From the NCBI RefSeq assembly GCF_017876095.1, contig NZ_JAGINM010000028.1, positions 1 through 64,000 on the forward strand: a stretch of 64,000 nucleotides of DNA. The letters run 5' to 3'. The stretch is from Azospirillum agricola (GTDB taxonomy: Bacteria; Pseudomonadota; Alphaproteobacteria; Azospirillales; Azospirillaceae). Below, piece by piece: positions 9,142-17,178 of the stretch. Each line of letters begins with the position of its first letter. Within the stretch, counting starts at the first letter, position 1. A model generated the notes under the pieces. It saw only the letters and a list, made by a program, of their open reading frames with translations. It did not search any database and was not told the origin of the DNA. Both the position numbers and the translations under genes were made by a program.

Positions 9142-9831
9142 ATGGCGCTTCTCGATCTTTCCGGCGTCCACAAGGCCCATGGCGACGGCCCCAACCGGGT
9201 GCCGGTGCTGCGCGACGTGTCCTTCGCCGTCGCTCCGGGGGAGGTCTGCGCCATCACCGGGGCCTCCGGATCGGGCAAATCCACCCTGCTCAACCTGATC
9301 GGCCTGCTCGACCGGCCGGATTCCGGACGCCTGCTGTTCGAGGGGGAGGACGTGGCGCGCGCCACCCCCGACCGGCAGGCCCGCCTGCGCAACCGGCGGA
9401 TCGGTTTCGTCTTTCAATCCTTCCATCTGCTGCCGCGGCTGACGGCGCTGGACAACGTCGCCCTGCCGTTCCTGTATCGCGGGCTGTCGCCGCGCGCCTG
9501 TCGTGGACAGGCGGCGGCGATGCTGCAACGGGTGGGGTTGGCCGACCGCGCCGGCCACCGGCCGGACGAGCTGTCGGGCGGCCAGCGCCAACGGGTGGCC
9601 ATCGCCCGCGCCCTGGTCGGGCGGCCGGCCCTGGTGCTGGCCGACGAGCCCACCGGAAACCTCGACAGCGCCGCGGCGCGGCGCATCATCGATCTGTTCT
9701 TCGAACTGAACGCCGAAGCCGGCGTCGCCGTCGTCCTGGTCACGCACGACCCCGGCATCGCCGCCCGCTGTCCGCGCCGCCTGACCATGGAGGACGGCCG
9801 GCTGACGGCCGACAGGCGGGGGCCGCCGTGA
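9142..9831 (+). CDS. ABC transporter ATP-binding protein, MacB/LolD type
   Basis: A 229-residue ATPase. Walker A GASGSGKST lies at about residues 40-48, the Q-loop FVFQSFHLLP near 90-100, the signature LSGGQRQR near 145-152 and Walker B VLADEPTGNLD near 164-174. This arrangement and length match the MacB/LolD subfamily, which drives mechanotransmission across the periplasm rather than import. It overlaps the permease gene by 4 nt. Together they form a split version of MacB. Confidence 0.92.
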   Translation: MALLDLSGVHKAHGDGPNRVPVLRDVSFAVAPGEVCAITGASGSGKSTLLNLIGLLDRPDSGRLLFEGEDVARATPDRQARLRNRRIGFVFQSFHLLPRLTALDNVALPFLYRGLSPRACRGQAAAMLQRVGLADRAGHRPDELSGGQRQRVAIARALVGRPALVLADEPTGNLDSAAARRIIDLFFELNAEAGVAVVLVTHDPGIAARCPRRLTMEDGRLTADRRGPP

Positions 9832-11057
9832 CACCGCCCGACAACCCGCCTGACGATCCGGCCGATGACGGGCACGGCGGCCGTCTCCGCGAACTGGTCG
9901 CCGACTCCTTCCGCAACCTGTGTTCGGTGCGGCAGCGGTCGCTGCTGGCGTTGCTGGGCGTCGTCATCGGCACGGCGGCGGTGATCGCCCTGGTCAACAT
10001 CGGCGCCAACGCCAAGCACCACGCGCTGAACCAGTTCCAGGCGATGGGAACCGACCTGCTGACGGTGCGGCGGGAATTCTCGGCCCTGGGCCAGCCCCCC
10101 GCCTTCACCCTGGACGACGTGGCCGCACTGGCCGCCCTGCCGGAAATCGACGCCGCCGCCCCCCTGGCGGTGGGCGGGTTGGAGATCGTCCAGGGCCGCG
10201 CCCGCGTCTCCCTCAGCATCGCCGGAGTGACCGCCGAGTTTTTCCAGTTGACCCGGTTGACCGCCGCCGCCGGCCGTGTCCTGTCGCCGCTCGACGCCCG
10301 TCAGACCGGTGTCGTGCTGGGCTCCGGCGCTGTGCGGCAACTGGCGGGGGAAGGCGCCTCCCCGACGGTGGGCCAGTGGATTCGGCTGGGCGGCTACAAC
10401 CACACGATCATCGGCGTGCTGGAGCCGGCGGTCGCCAATCCCCTGCTTCCCATCGACACCGACAACGCCGTCTTCATTCCGCTGGAGGGCATGCGGCGGG
10501 TGGCCACCGGCAGCGACATCGCCAACATCGTGCTGCGCAAGCCGGCGGTGGTGGACGACCGGGCCGCCGGGGCCGCCGTCACCGCCTTTTTCGCCGCCCC
10601 GCCCCGGCCGCACCCGGTGGCGGTCCAGACCGCCCGTCAGATGATCGCCGCCATGGGCGAACAGATGGAGGTCCATGCCCTGCTGCTGGCCGCTGTCGGC
10701 GGCATTTCCCTGATCGTCGGCGGCGTCGGGGTGATGAACGTCATGCTGATGAGCGTGGTGGAGCGGCGCCGGGAAATCGGCCTGCGGCTGGCGCTGGGCG
10801 CGCGGCCCCGCGACATCCGGGCCATGTTCCTGATCGAGGCGACGGTCCTGTCGGTGGGCGGCGGTGGTCTGGGCGGCCTTCTGGGGCTGGCGGCGGCTGC
10901 CGTCTACGCCCGGTCCGCCGGTTGGGATTTCATCCTGTCGGCCGCCGCGCCGCCGCTGGGGATCGGCATGTCGCTTGCCGTCGGCCTGTTCTTCGGCCTC
11001 TACCCGGCGATCCGCGCCTCGCGCCTCGACCCGATCGTCGCCCTGCGCGCGGAATGA
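9828..11057 (+). CDS. ABC transporter permease, MacB/FtsX type
   Basis: A 409-residue permease. It has an N-terminal membrane segment (residues ~38-58, LLALLGVVIGTAAVIALVNIG), a large periplasmic MacB-type domain (about 60-275), and three C-terminal membrane helices (about 282-305, 325-350, 365-390). The motif VGGVGVMNVMLMSVVERRREIGLRLALGA before the second helix is diagnostic of MacB permeases. The protein lacks the ATPase domain found fused in MacB, and the preceding gene supplies it. It is the last of four tightly overlapped genes, and an AT-rich spacer follows. Confidence 0.92.
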   Translation: MTPPDNPPDDPADDGHGGRLRELVADSFRNLCSVRQRSLLALLGVVIGTAAVIALVNIGANAKHHALNQFQAMGTDLLTVRREFSALGQPPAFTLDDVAALAALPEIDAAAPLAVGGLEIVQGRARVSLSIAGVTAEFFQLTRLTAAAGRVLSPLDARQTGVVLGSGAVRQLAGEGASPTVGQWIRLGGYNHTIIGVLEPAVANPLLPIDTDNAVFIPLEGMRRVATGSDIANIVLRKPAVVDDRAAGAAVTAFFAAPPRPHPVAVQTARQMIAAMGEQMEVHALLLAAVGGISLIVGGVGVMNVMLMSVVERRREIGLRLALGARPRDIRAMFLIEATVLSVGGGGLGGLLGLAAAAVYARSAGWDFILSAAAPPLGIGMSLAVGLFFGLYPAIRASRLDPIVALRAE

Positions 11058-11149
11058 CGCCCGCGCCACGCAGCCCGTTCGGGGGTGGCGTGGGCAATCC
11101 GCCAAGCGCGATCACCATCGCCATATGGGCCGATGATTCCGATTTCCTT

Positions 11150-11262
11150 TCCCAAAGATATCATCTATAGGTTTATTTAATTGAAAATAATATCCCGTAT
11201 AGGAAGTTAGAAAACTAACTTTTCTCTGAAAAGTAAGATAGACAATTAACTTAATACCTTTT
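11150..11262. promoter_or_regulatory. AT-rich region with overlapping inverted repeats upstream of the secreted-protein gene
   Basis: Within a 385-bp spacer this stretch is strikingly AT-rich compared with its ~70% GC surroundings. It contains a perfect inverted repeat AAGTTAG-AAAA-CTAACTT (11204-11221). Overlapping its right arm is a second one, ACTTTT-CTCTG-AAAAGT (11218-11234). Such nested palindromes are typical of regulator binding or of an RNA hairpin in a leader. It lies 180-290 bp before the ATG of the small secreted protein and probably drives that gene; the regulator is unknown. Confidence 0.5.
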
Positions 11263-11442
11263 GATTGCCCGTGACCGGAACGGCCGGCGGGCCGGGTATG
11301 ACCACGGGAAGGCGGCCCGTGGCGGACGCTGGGATTCCGCGCACCTCCGGGGGAGCACGGTTCCGGGTGTCAAGCACTCCGCCGAACATCGTCCACGTCG
11401 CGGCGCCAACCAAAGCCGCGACACTCAACCTTGGGGGAAAAC

Positions 11443-11868
11443 ATGAACGGTAAGATTCTGGCGTTTCTGGGCGCGTCCATCCTCGCCACCCTGTCCGGCA
11501 CCGCATCGGCTCAGAGCACCCTTACGGCGACGGTTAAAAACAACACGCCCGTGACGACAACCTTTTCCTCGCCGTCGGGTTGCCAGGGGACGAACACGTT
11601 TGGGAATTTGCTCAGCACTCAGTCGCAAACCTCCGGTATCTTGAGCCCCTTCCCGACGTCCAACGGCTGTTCGATCCGCTACACCCGCGCCGACAATTCC
11701 CGTTACTGCAACTGGGTCCTGTCGCGGACCCGCAGTTCGCTGACCGGCCCGTGGAATTATCCCACCGTCGTTACCACCAAGAGTTCGACCGGCGTGACCT
11801 GCACCAGCACCATCACCTCGGTCGATGCCAGCGGGAACTGGTCGGTCAACCTGGCCATCGCGCCGTAA
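11443..11868 (+). CDS. small secreted protein with four cysteines, candidate export-locus cargo
   Basis: A 141-residue protein with a good Sec signal peptide (residues ~1-24, cleavage near TASAQ). The start at 11443 is preceded by TTGGGGGAAA. The mature part (~117 residues) is rich in Ser, Thr and Asn and has four Cys (in SGCQG, NGCSI, RYCNW and GVTCTS), enough for two disulfides. Two Trp sit in CNWVLSRT and GNWSVNLAI. No family was recognised. Its place between the ABC genes and the adaptor gene, with its own AT-rich upstream region, makes it a candidate substrate or periplasmic partner of the exporter. Its Sec signal would deliver it to the periplasm, where MacB-type pumps pick up cargo. 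Confidence 0.75.
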   Translation: MNGKILAFLGASILATLSGTASAQSTLTATVKNNTPVTTTFSSPSGCQGTNTFGNLLSTQSQTSGILSPFPTSNGCSIRYTRADNSRYCNWVLSRTRSSLTGPWNYPTVVTTKSSTGVTCTSTITSVDASGNWSVNLAIAP

Positions 11869-11924
11869 GTCAGGCGGCCCTCTCAATTTAAGGATTTATT
11901 GATTGGGCACATTCTAAATTAAAA

Positions 11925-11960
11925 TGACGGTTGGCGGTTGCCAAAAGCCGCCAGCCGTCA
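11925..11960. terminator. strong 13-bp stem-loop after the secreted-protein gene
   Basis: The arms TGACGGTTGGCGG (11925-11937) and CCGCCAGCCGTCA (11948-11960) pair over 13 bp with one G-T, around a 10-nt loop. No T-run follows on the plus strand, but the minus-strand side is followed by TTTTAATTT. It is probably a terminator or RNA-processing hairpin separating the highly expressed small secreted protein from the following gene. Confidence 0.55.
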
Positions 11961-12016
11961 GACAATTCGCCGGGTCCACACGTTATCCTCCCGGTTCGCC
12001 AGCGCAGGAGCCGCAG

Positions 12017-12835
12017 ATGACCCCGATCAGCGCCGCCCAGTTTCCCGTCACCACCAGCACCGCCGCTGTTGCAAGGGGTAGCGTGGGGAGCGCCCAGAGC
12101 AACGGCCAGCCAACCGCCATGCCGTTGAAACCGAGTCCGGCCGCCGTCGCGGCCGCCGCTGTGGTGAACCTGTCCGCTACCGCCACGGCGGCAACCACCG
12201 CCGCTGCCAAGGAACCCTCAACGGGCAAGAAGGATTTCGCCACCGTCGCCAAGGATGCTCGGGCCAGCCTGGACGCTGCTTATGAAAAGATAGGCAGAGC
12301 CACCGATATGTACACGACGGATGCGGAATGGAAAACGGCGATTGCCGGCCTTGATCGGCGTTCACTGTACGCCATAGCCAGCAATCAAGGTGGTCAATTC
12401 AGTGAGATTGAGCAGGGGGCTGCGAAAACCAGCATGAGCAAGCAGGTGGACACAGCGATGGGGCTCGACGATCCGGTCGCTGCCGCCAACCTGACCTCTG
12501 CGATGTCCAAAGCGGAAATACAGTTTCTTGAGGGCGTCAGCGACGAAGAAAAGACCAGCTTCGACTGGGCGAAGCGACGGGCGAGCGCTCAATTCGGTTA
12601 CGAGATTCTGTCGAAGCGAGAGGGGCAGGAGCCGGAGAATCTCGACAGCGAGAATCCGATCGTCAAGCTGATCAAGGGCGGCCTCGACCGGTTGAGGCAG
12701 ACCGGCGATCCTTCCCAACAACTGGAGGACACGCCCCAGTACAAGCAGGCGGTTCAACTGTCGGAACAGTTGAAGGCGGCGAGCGCCTCGAACTCTCCGG
12801 CCACAGGCGGCCATAAGCTCGACATCACGGCCTGA
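12017..12835 (+). CDS. uncharacterised alanine-rich protein with 'RSLYAIASNQGG' motif
   Basis: A 272-residue protein whose ATG at 12017 follows GCAGGAG. Residues 1-80 are low complexity (Ala, Thr, Pro, Ser) without a signal peptide. From about residue 80 it is helical and charged. The segment LDRRSLYAIASNQGGQFSEIEQ recurs, as far as I recall, in hypothetical proteins of many alphaproteobacteria whose role is unknown. There is no catalytic signature. It lies between the secreted protein and the PAS-HlyD adaptor and could be a cytoplasmic accessory of the exporter, or simply unrelated. Confidence 0.65.
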   Translation: MTPISAAQFPVTTSTAAVARGSVGSAQSNGQPTAMPLKPSPAAVAAAAVVNLSATATAATTAAAKEPSTGKKDFATVAKDARASLDAAYEKIGRATDMYTTDAEWKTAIAGLDRRSLYAIASNQGGQFSEIEQGAAKTSMSKQVDTAMGLDDPVAAANLTSAMSKAEIQFLEGVSDEEKTSFDWAKRRASAQFGYEILSKREGQEPENLDSENPIVKLIKGGLDRLRQTGDPSQQLEDTPQYKQAVQLSEQLKAASASNSPATGGHKLDITA

Positions 12836-12863
12836 CACGACTGTTTCAGGGGCAGAGCGCAGG

Positions 12864-12908
12864 ATGAAGAAACACGTGGCCCACCGGCCGGCGACCGGCG
12901 GCTCATGA
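12864..12908 (+). CDS. possible 14-residue leader peptide overlapping the adaptor start
   Basis: A tiny frame starts at 12864 behind GCAGG and encodes MKKHVAHRPATGGS. Its stop overlaps the ATG of the PAS-HlyD gene (ATGA at 12905-12908). The adaptor itself has no strong ribosome site of its own, so translation of this peptide could couple it. This is a positional argument only; it may not be expressed. Confidence 0.25.
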   Translation: MKKHVAHRPATGGS

Positions 12909-14347
12909 CCGTCCTGGCGGATGCCGTCGACACGCCGACGGCCGTCATAGCGCTCGACCCGGCGGGCAAGGTCGCGGGGCTGAATTCGGCGGCCGCATCC
13001 CTGCTGGGTGTCACCGGGGAGCCGCCGTCCGGCTGTGATCTGTCGGCACTCGGGCGATGGATCGGCGACCCGGCTTTCGGCGCGGCGCTCGACCGGCTGG
13101 CCCAACGATCCGAGGTGACGACGACCGCGCCGCTGCGGATGAAACGCGGCTCCGGTCCCATCGCCGCGACCCTGCTGCCGCCCGGTTCGGCGCGACACGG
13201 ATCGGACGGCCCGACGGCGTTGATCCTGTTAACCCCATGGCTGCGCCGCTCCTCCGTCGTGGCGCGCCCGGTCTGGCTGGCGACCGCCGCCTTGGGAATC
13301 GCCGTGGCGGGATGGGCGGCGGCGGTGCTTCCCGGCGCCGTGGCGACGGCGACGACCACCGCCCCGCCTTCGCCGACCGCTCCCATCCAGACGGCGGCGC
13401 CGACGCCGCGCCTGTCGATGGTCGGGGTCATCGAACCGTCGCGCACCGTCAACGTCATCGCCCCTTTTGCCGGCACGGTGAAGGAAAAGCGCTTCGACTA
13501 TGGCGCGAGCGTCGAGCGGGGGGACCGCCTGCTGGTCCTCGACGGGCTCGAACTCGAGATGCGGATGCGCGACGCGGAAGCGGCCTTGCTGAAAGCCGGC
13601 CAGCGGTTGGAGGAGTTGAAGGATTGGGCCAACGGCGCCGACGTCTCCCGCGCAAGACGGCAAGCCGAGACGGCCGCCCGCGAGGCCGAACAGGCACAGC
13701 AGCGGCTGAGGGAAGCCAAGCCGCTGATCGACCAGGGCATCATTCCCCGGCAGGAGTACGAGGATCTGCGCCGTCAGGCGACCGCCCAGGCGGTCAATCT
13801 GGCGGCGGCGCGGGAGGATCTGGCGGTCGTCGCGAAGAAGGGCGACCGCGATGCCCGGCTGGTGGCGGAGTTGGAGTTCGCCAACGCCAAGGCGAAAGCG
13901 GGCGAGTTGAAGACGCTGCTCGACCGCGCGACCGTGACGGCGCCGGCGTCCGGATTGGCGCTGAAGCCGCCATCCGGCGCGTCGTCCGGGCCATCGGCGG
14001 CCACCGCCATCGAAGCCGGCGGCGCACTGGCCGCCAATCAGATCCTTCTCGTCCTGGCCGACCTGGAGCGTCTGTCGGTGGCGGCGCGGGTGGATGAAAT
14101 GGACGTCGGCCGCCTTCACGTTGGACAGATTGTCGAGGTTTCCAGTGATGCCCTTGCGGATGGTCCTCTGATGGGCCGCATCGGCTGGGTGGCGCAGCAG
14201 GCGACCGTTTCGGATAACGGCTCTCCAAACGCCACCTTTGCTATCCGCGTCGATCTGCCGCCACTGACGGAACGACAAGGGCGCAACGTCCGTGTCGGCA
14301 TGTCAGCCAACGTGTCGATTCTGGCGCCGGTACAGAGCGCCAATTAA
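12905..14347 (+). CDS. HlyD-family membrane fusion protein with N-terminal PAS-like domain
   Basis: A 480-residue fusion. Residues 1-115 read as a cytoplasmic PAS-like sensor: LADAVDTPTAVIALDPAGKVAGLNSAAASLLG is a typical PAS beginning. A single membrane helix follows (about 119-145, VWLATAALGIAVAGWAAAVL). A Pro-rich linker leads to a periplasmic adaptor with the lipoyl half-motif (VIAPFAGTVKEKRFDYGASVERGDRLL, about 178-205), a long coiled coil (about 213-325), the returning lipoyl half (ATVTAPASG) and a beta-barrel/membrane-proximal part to the end. Canonical HlyD/MacA adaptors have only a short cytoplasmic tail, so the PAS-like domain is unusual. It should link the MacB-type pair to the TolC-type channel, perhaps with activity tuned by a cytoplasmic signal. 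Confidence 0.82.
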   Translation: MTVLADAVDTPTAVIALDPAGKVAGLNSAAASLLGVTGEPPSGCDLSALGRWIGDPAFGAALDRLAQRSEVTTTAPLRMKRGSGPIAATLLPPGSARHGSDGPTALILLTPWLRRSSVVARPVWLATAALGIAVAGWAAAVLPGAVATATTTAPPSPTAPIQTAAPTPRLSMVGVIEPSRTVNVIAPFAGTVKEKRFDYGASVERGDRLLVLDGLELEMRMRDAEAALLKAGQRLEELKDWANGADVSRARRQAETAAREAEQAQQRLREAKPLIDQGIIPRQEYEDLRRQATAQAVNLAAAREDLAVVAKKGDRDARLVAELEFANAKAKAGELKTLLDRATVTAPASGLALKPPSGASSGPSAATAIEAGGALAANQILLVLADLERLSVAARVDEMDVGRLHVGQIVEVSSDALADGPLMGRIGWVAQQATVSDNGSPNATFAIRVDLPPLTERQGRNVRVGMSANVSILAPVQSAN

Positions 14348-14895
14348 AGTCTGTTGACATTCATCGGGTTGTCAAGACGGTTGCTTTCGTCAGCAGGGCC
14401 GTCGTGGTCGATCAAGGTCTGAAGTGCCGCGACCCCCATCAGGCCGCCAAGCTGGCGGCCCGTGCTGAAGAGGCCGATTCCGGCCGCCAGAGTCCGGCGG
14501 TCGAGGGTGCCGAAGGCGATCAGGGTGATCGACAGGAACAGGAGGCCGAGGCCCAGGCCGCGCAGCAGGATCGCCGCCATCATGTCGTCGTCGCCACTCT
14601 CGACGGTCGAGCCGACGACCAGACCGCGCGGAGGCAGGCGGCTCATCAGCCAGGGAGCGGCCAGGAAGCCGAGGAGCTTGAGCGTGGTGTACCCGATGTC
14701 CAGCCAGGCGAACTCGTCGGGGGTCGCGTGCGTGTCGCCCATGATGCCGCCGCGCCCGAGCGACAGGATGGTGCCGGCGACCGCCTCCGTCAGCGCGGCG
14801 AGCAGGATGCCGGCGACGAGGAGGGTTTCCAGCCGAGGCTCCGTCGCGGCCCGGTGTGGCGGGGCCGGGGCCGGGGCGGTGGCGGTGGCGGTCAT
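14344..14895 (-). pseudogene. internally deleted DHA2-type MFS efflux transporter
   Basis: The frame encodes 183 residues, where an EmrB-like DHA2 transporter has about 500. The N-terminal part (to ...PPRGLVVGSTV) corresponds to the first two membrane helices. It is joined in frame to ESGDDDMMAAILLRGLGLGLLFLSITLIAFG and FSTGRQLGGLMGVAALQTLIDH, which match the penultimate helices near the C-terminus of EmrB-like proteins. About 300 central residues are missing, so it cannot form a transporter. Its start overlaps the stop of an adaptor fragment, as in emrAB operons. The gene converges on the PAS-HlyD gene, with ends overlapping by 4 nt. Confidence 0.75.
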
Positions 14896-15035
14896 TGGCC
14901 GCCTCTCCGGGCGATCTTGACACGCGCCGACAGGCCGGGCACGAGGCGGCCGGGTAAGGGGCGGCCGGGCAAGGGGTTGCCGGCGAGCCGGATCTTCAAC
15001 GGCAGCCGTTCCAAAACCCTGATGAATGATCCGGG
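14892..15035 (-). pseudogene. C-terminal fragment of an EmrA/HlyD-type adaptor
   Basis: In the frame ending at 14892 the sequence reads GSFIRVLERLPLKIRLAG ... LVPGLSARVKIA and stops at a TGA overlapping the MFS start. This is the expected ending of an EmrA-type membrane fusion protein (GN.TKVVQR.PVRI ... PG.SV.V.I). An in-frame stop lies just upstream at about 15036, so only about 45 codons survive. With the deleted MFS gene it marks a dead emrAB-like operon. Confidence 0.65.
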
Positions 15036-15273
15036 CTAAGGAGCGCCGAATGATACCGGCGTGACGCGGTAGCGATCCGCGCTGCGGCCCGCGCCGACTT
15101 TCCGGGACTGTATCCATGAGTGGCGCTCATGCATGAAGGCAGGACAATTCGTTTGTCGGGCAGCGGTCGCGCACGGACATTCGGGCGGTGGCCTCGTCGT
15201 CGACGAGAGCCATCGTGAGCGGCAAGCGTGCCTGCCGTGAATCCCACGCTTCCCATGATCTGGAGACACCGCT

Positions 15274-15726
15274 TTGGCAAAAGCGATCGAGCGCTATGAA
15301 CTGGATGCCAGCTCGCCGTACCGGACCCAGTTTCTTGAATCGGTGCGGGTACCGGTCGATGGAACCGAGTTCCTGATGCTCAGCGGCCTGACGCCGCCGG
15401 TCATCGACCGCTCCGTGCCCGACGATCGGGTTCAGGCCTATGGTGACACTGAAACCCAGACCCGCAACATCCTGAAGAGCTTGAAAGCCACGCTGGAACG
15501 GCGCGGCTATGCCTTGAACGACGTGGTCAGGATCCAGGGCTTCCTGGTCGGCGACGCGCGGATGGGCGGGCGGGCCGACTTCCAGGGCTTCTCCCGCGCC
15601 TACATGGAGGTTTTCGGCACCGCCGAAACCCCGAACATTCCGGTGCGCACCCGCGTGCAGGTGGCCGGCTTGGTGGAGCCGGGCTGGCTGGTGGAGATCG
15701 AGGCGACGGCCGCCAAGACAGGCTGA
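15274..15726 (+). CDS. RidA/YjgF-family protein
   Basis: A 150-residue RidA-superfamily protein, with QTRNILKSLKATLERRGYALNDVVRIQGFLVG and, near the end, PVRTRVQVAGLVEPGWLVEIEATA. The first is the usual helix-strand of the family; the second holds the conserved Arg of the trimer-interface site (RTxVxVxxL.....EIE). The start is a TTG with GGAGA 7 nt upstream; no closer ATG exists in frame. RidA proteins hydrolyse reactive enamine/imine intermediates. Its neighbour on the opposite strand is a nitrogen-compound operon with an aspartate-dehydrogenase-like enzyme that would produce such imines. It is convergent with the amidase gene. Confidence 0.85.
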   Translation: MAKAIERYELDASSPYRTQFLESVRVPVDGTEFLMLSGLTPPVIDRSVPDDRVQAYGDTETQTRNILKSLKATLERRGYALNDVVRIQGFLVGDARMGGRADFQGFSRAYMEVFGTAETPNIPVRTRVQVAGLVEPGWLVEIEATAAKTG

Positions 15727-15761
15727 GGGGCGGCCGCCGCAGCGGTCAGGCGGGCCCGGAC

Positions 15762-17054
15762 TCAGGCAGTCCCTGAAAGCGGCCCGCCGAACCGTTCGGC
15801 GATGGTCAGAAGCAGATCGTCCGCGCCCGGCCGCCCGACGATCTGGACGCCCACCGGCATTCTGTTGCGGTCGCGCCCGGCCGGCAGCGCCAGCGCCGGC
15901 AGGCCGAGAAGGCTGAAGGGACGGTTGAAGCGCAGGAAGGCCAGGGTGGTCGCGCCGGCGGTGGTCACGTCGTCGTCGTCAACGCCGTCCAGACGCGGGG
16001 CCAGCCCGCCGATCACGGGACAGAGCAGGACGTCCGCCGTCCTGAAAGCCCCGTCGAGCACCGCCGCCCGATGGGCCGCGCGGTCGCGCAGGGCCTGGTC
16101 GTAGGCGTCGCGCCCAACCTCGGCCGCCGCGACCAGACGCCGTTCCACCGCCGCCGGGTACCAGTCCGGGCGTTCGGCGAGCGTCGTCCGGTGCAGGGCC
16201 GACGCCTCGAACGAGGTGATGGTCCCGGCGCAGGCGTTCAGCGCGTCGAGCGGCGGCAGGCCGACCTCGGCCGCCACCGCTCCGTCATCGGTCATCCGGC
16301 GCAGGAAGGCGTGGAGAATCGTGGCGATCTCCGGATCCGTCCCGGTGCGGATCCACTCTGCCGGCAGGCCGACACGCAACGGACCGGTGCCCGGATCGGA
16401 TCGCTCCATCGGGGCCGGATCGCGCAGCACCGCGAACACCGCGCGCAACAGGGCGGGGACGCGGGCGATGATGCCGATGACGTCCTGCGATGGCGACAGC
16501 GGTGCGATGCCGGGATCGCCGATGGCCCCGGCCGTCGGCTTGAAGCCGAGCACCCCGCACAGGGCGGCGGGGATGCGCACCGACCCGCCGGTGTCGGTGC
16601 CGAGCGCGAAGGGCACGATGCCGGCCGCGACCGCCGCCGCCGACCCGCTCGACGACCCGCCGACGGCGAAGCGCGCCTCCAGCGGGTTCAGCACCCGTCC
16701 GAAATAGGGGTTCAGCCCGGTGGCGGCGTAGCAGTGCGGGTCGAGGTTCAGCGCCCCGATGGCGATGGCCCCCGCCGCCGCCAGACGGTCGAGCGCCACG
16801 CTGGTCCGCCCGCCGCTCCAGCGATAGCCGTGCCCGACGCCCACCGTCGGCTGCCGCCCGGCGGTCACGAAGACATCCTTGTGGGCGAAGGGCAGCCCCC
16901 AGGGTGCTGGGCGTGGATCGTCCGCCGACAGCGCCCGCGCTCGCTCCTCCGCGTCGGGGAACAGCTCGATGAAGGCGTTGAGCCGGCTGGCGCGCGCCGC
17001 GGCCAGGGCGGCCGCGACGGCCTGGGCGGGATCGCGTGGAGACGCGTCGGTCAT
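15762..17054 (-). CDS. amidase (amidase-signature family)
   Basis: A 430-residue amidase. The catalytic triad region is complete: Lys in GLPFAHKDVF (near residue 58) and the Ser-rich signature GGSSSGSAAAVAAG, followed by GTDTGGSVRIPAALCGVLGFKPT, which carries the nucleophilic Ser and the cis-Ser. Length and motifs fit GatA/AtzF-like hydrolases that split small amides to acid and ammonia. It is the last gene of the minus-strand operon, 124 nt after RraA. It probably performs the final deamidation of the operon's nitrogenous substrate. Confidence 0.9.
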   Translation of the reverse strand: MTDASPRDPAQAVAAALAAARASRLNAFIELFPDAEERARALSADDPRPAPWGLPFAHKDVFVTAGRQPTVGVGHGYRWSGGRTSVALDRLAAAGAIAIGALNLDPHCYAATGLNPYFGRVLNPLEARFAVGGSSSGSAAAVAAGIVPFALGTDTGGSVRIPAALCGVLGFKPTAGAIGDPGIAPLSPSQDVIGIIARVPALLRAVFAVLRDPAPMERSDPGTGPLRVGLPAEWIRTGTDPEIATILHAFLRRMTDDGAVAAEVGLPPLDALNACAGTITSFEASALHRTTLAERPDWYPAAVERRLVAAAEVGRDAYDQALRDRAAHRAAVLDGAFRTADVLLCPVIGGLAPRLDGVDDDDVTTAGATTLAFLRFNRPFSLLGLPALALPAGRDRNRMPVGVQIVGRPGADDLLLTIAERFGGPLSGTA

Positions 17055-17178
17055 GCAAGAGCCCCTTCAACAATGGCGTCGCGATGGCATCGGCGATGGT
17101 CGGGCATGCCGGCGGGCGCCGCAATCCCCAAGACGGCCCCATCTCCGGCACGCGGAAGCGGGGCCGATCGGGAGGGTG

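Noticed and set aside
6946..9834. 962-codon minus-strand frame opposite the export operon
   Set aside because: The TolC and ABC motifs on the plus strand are unambiguous; the antisense product is low-complexity.
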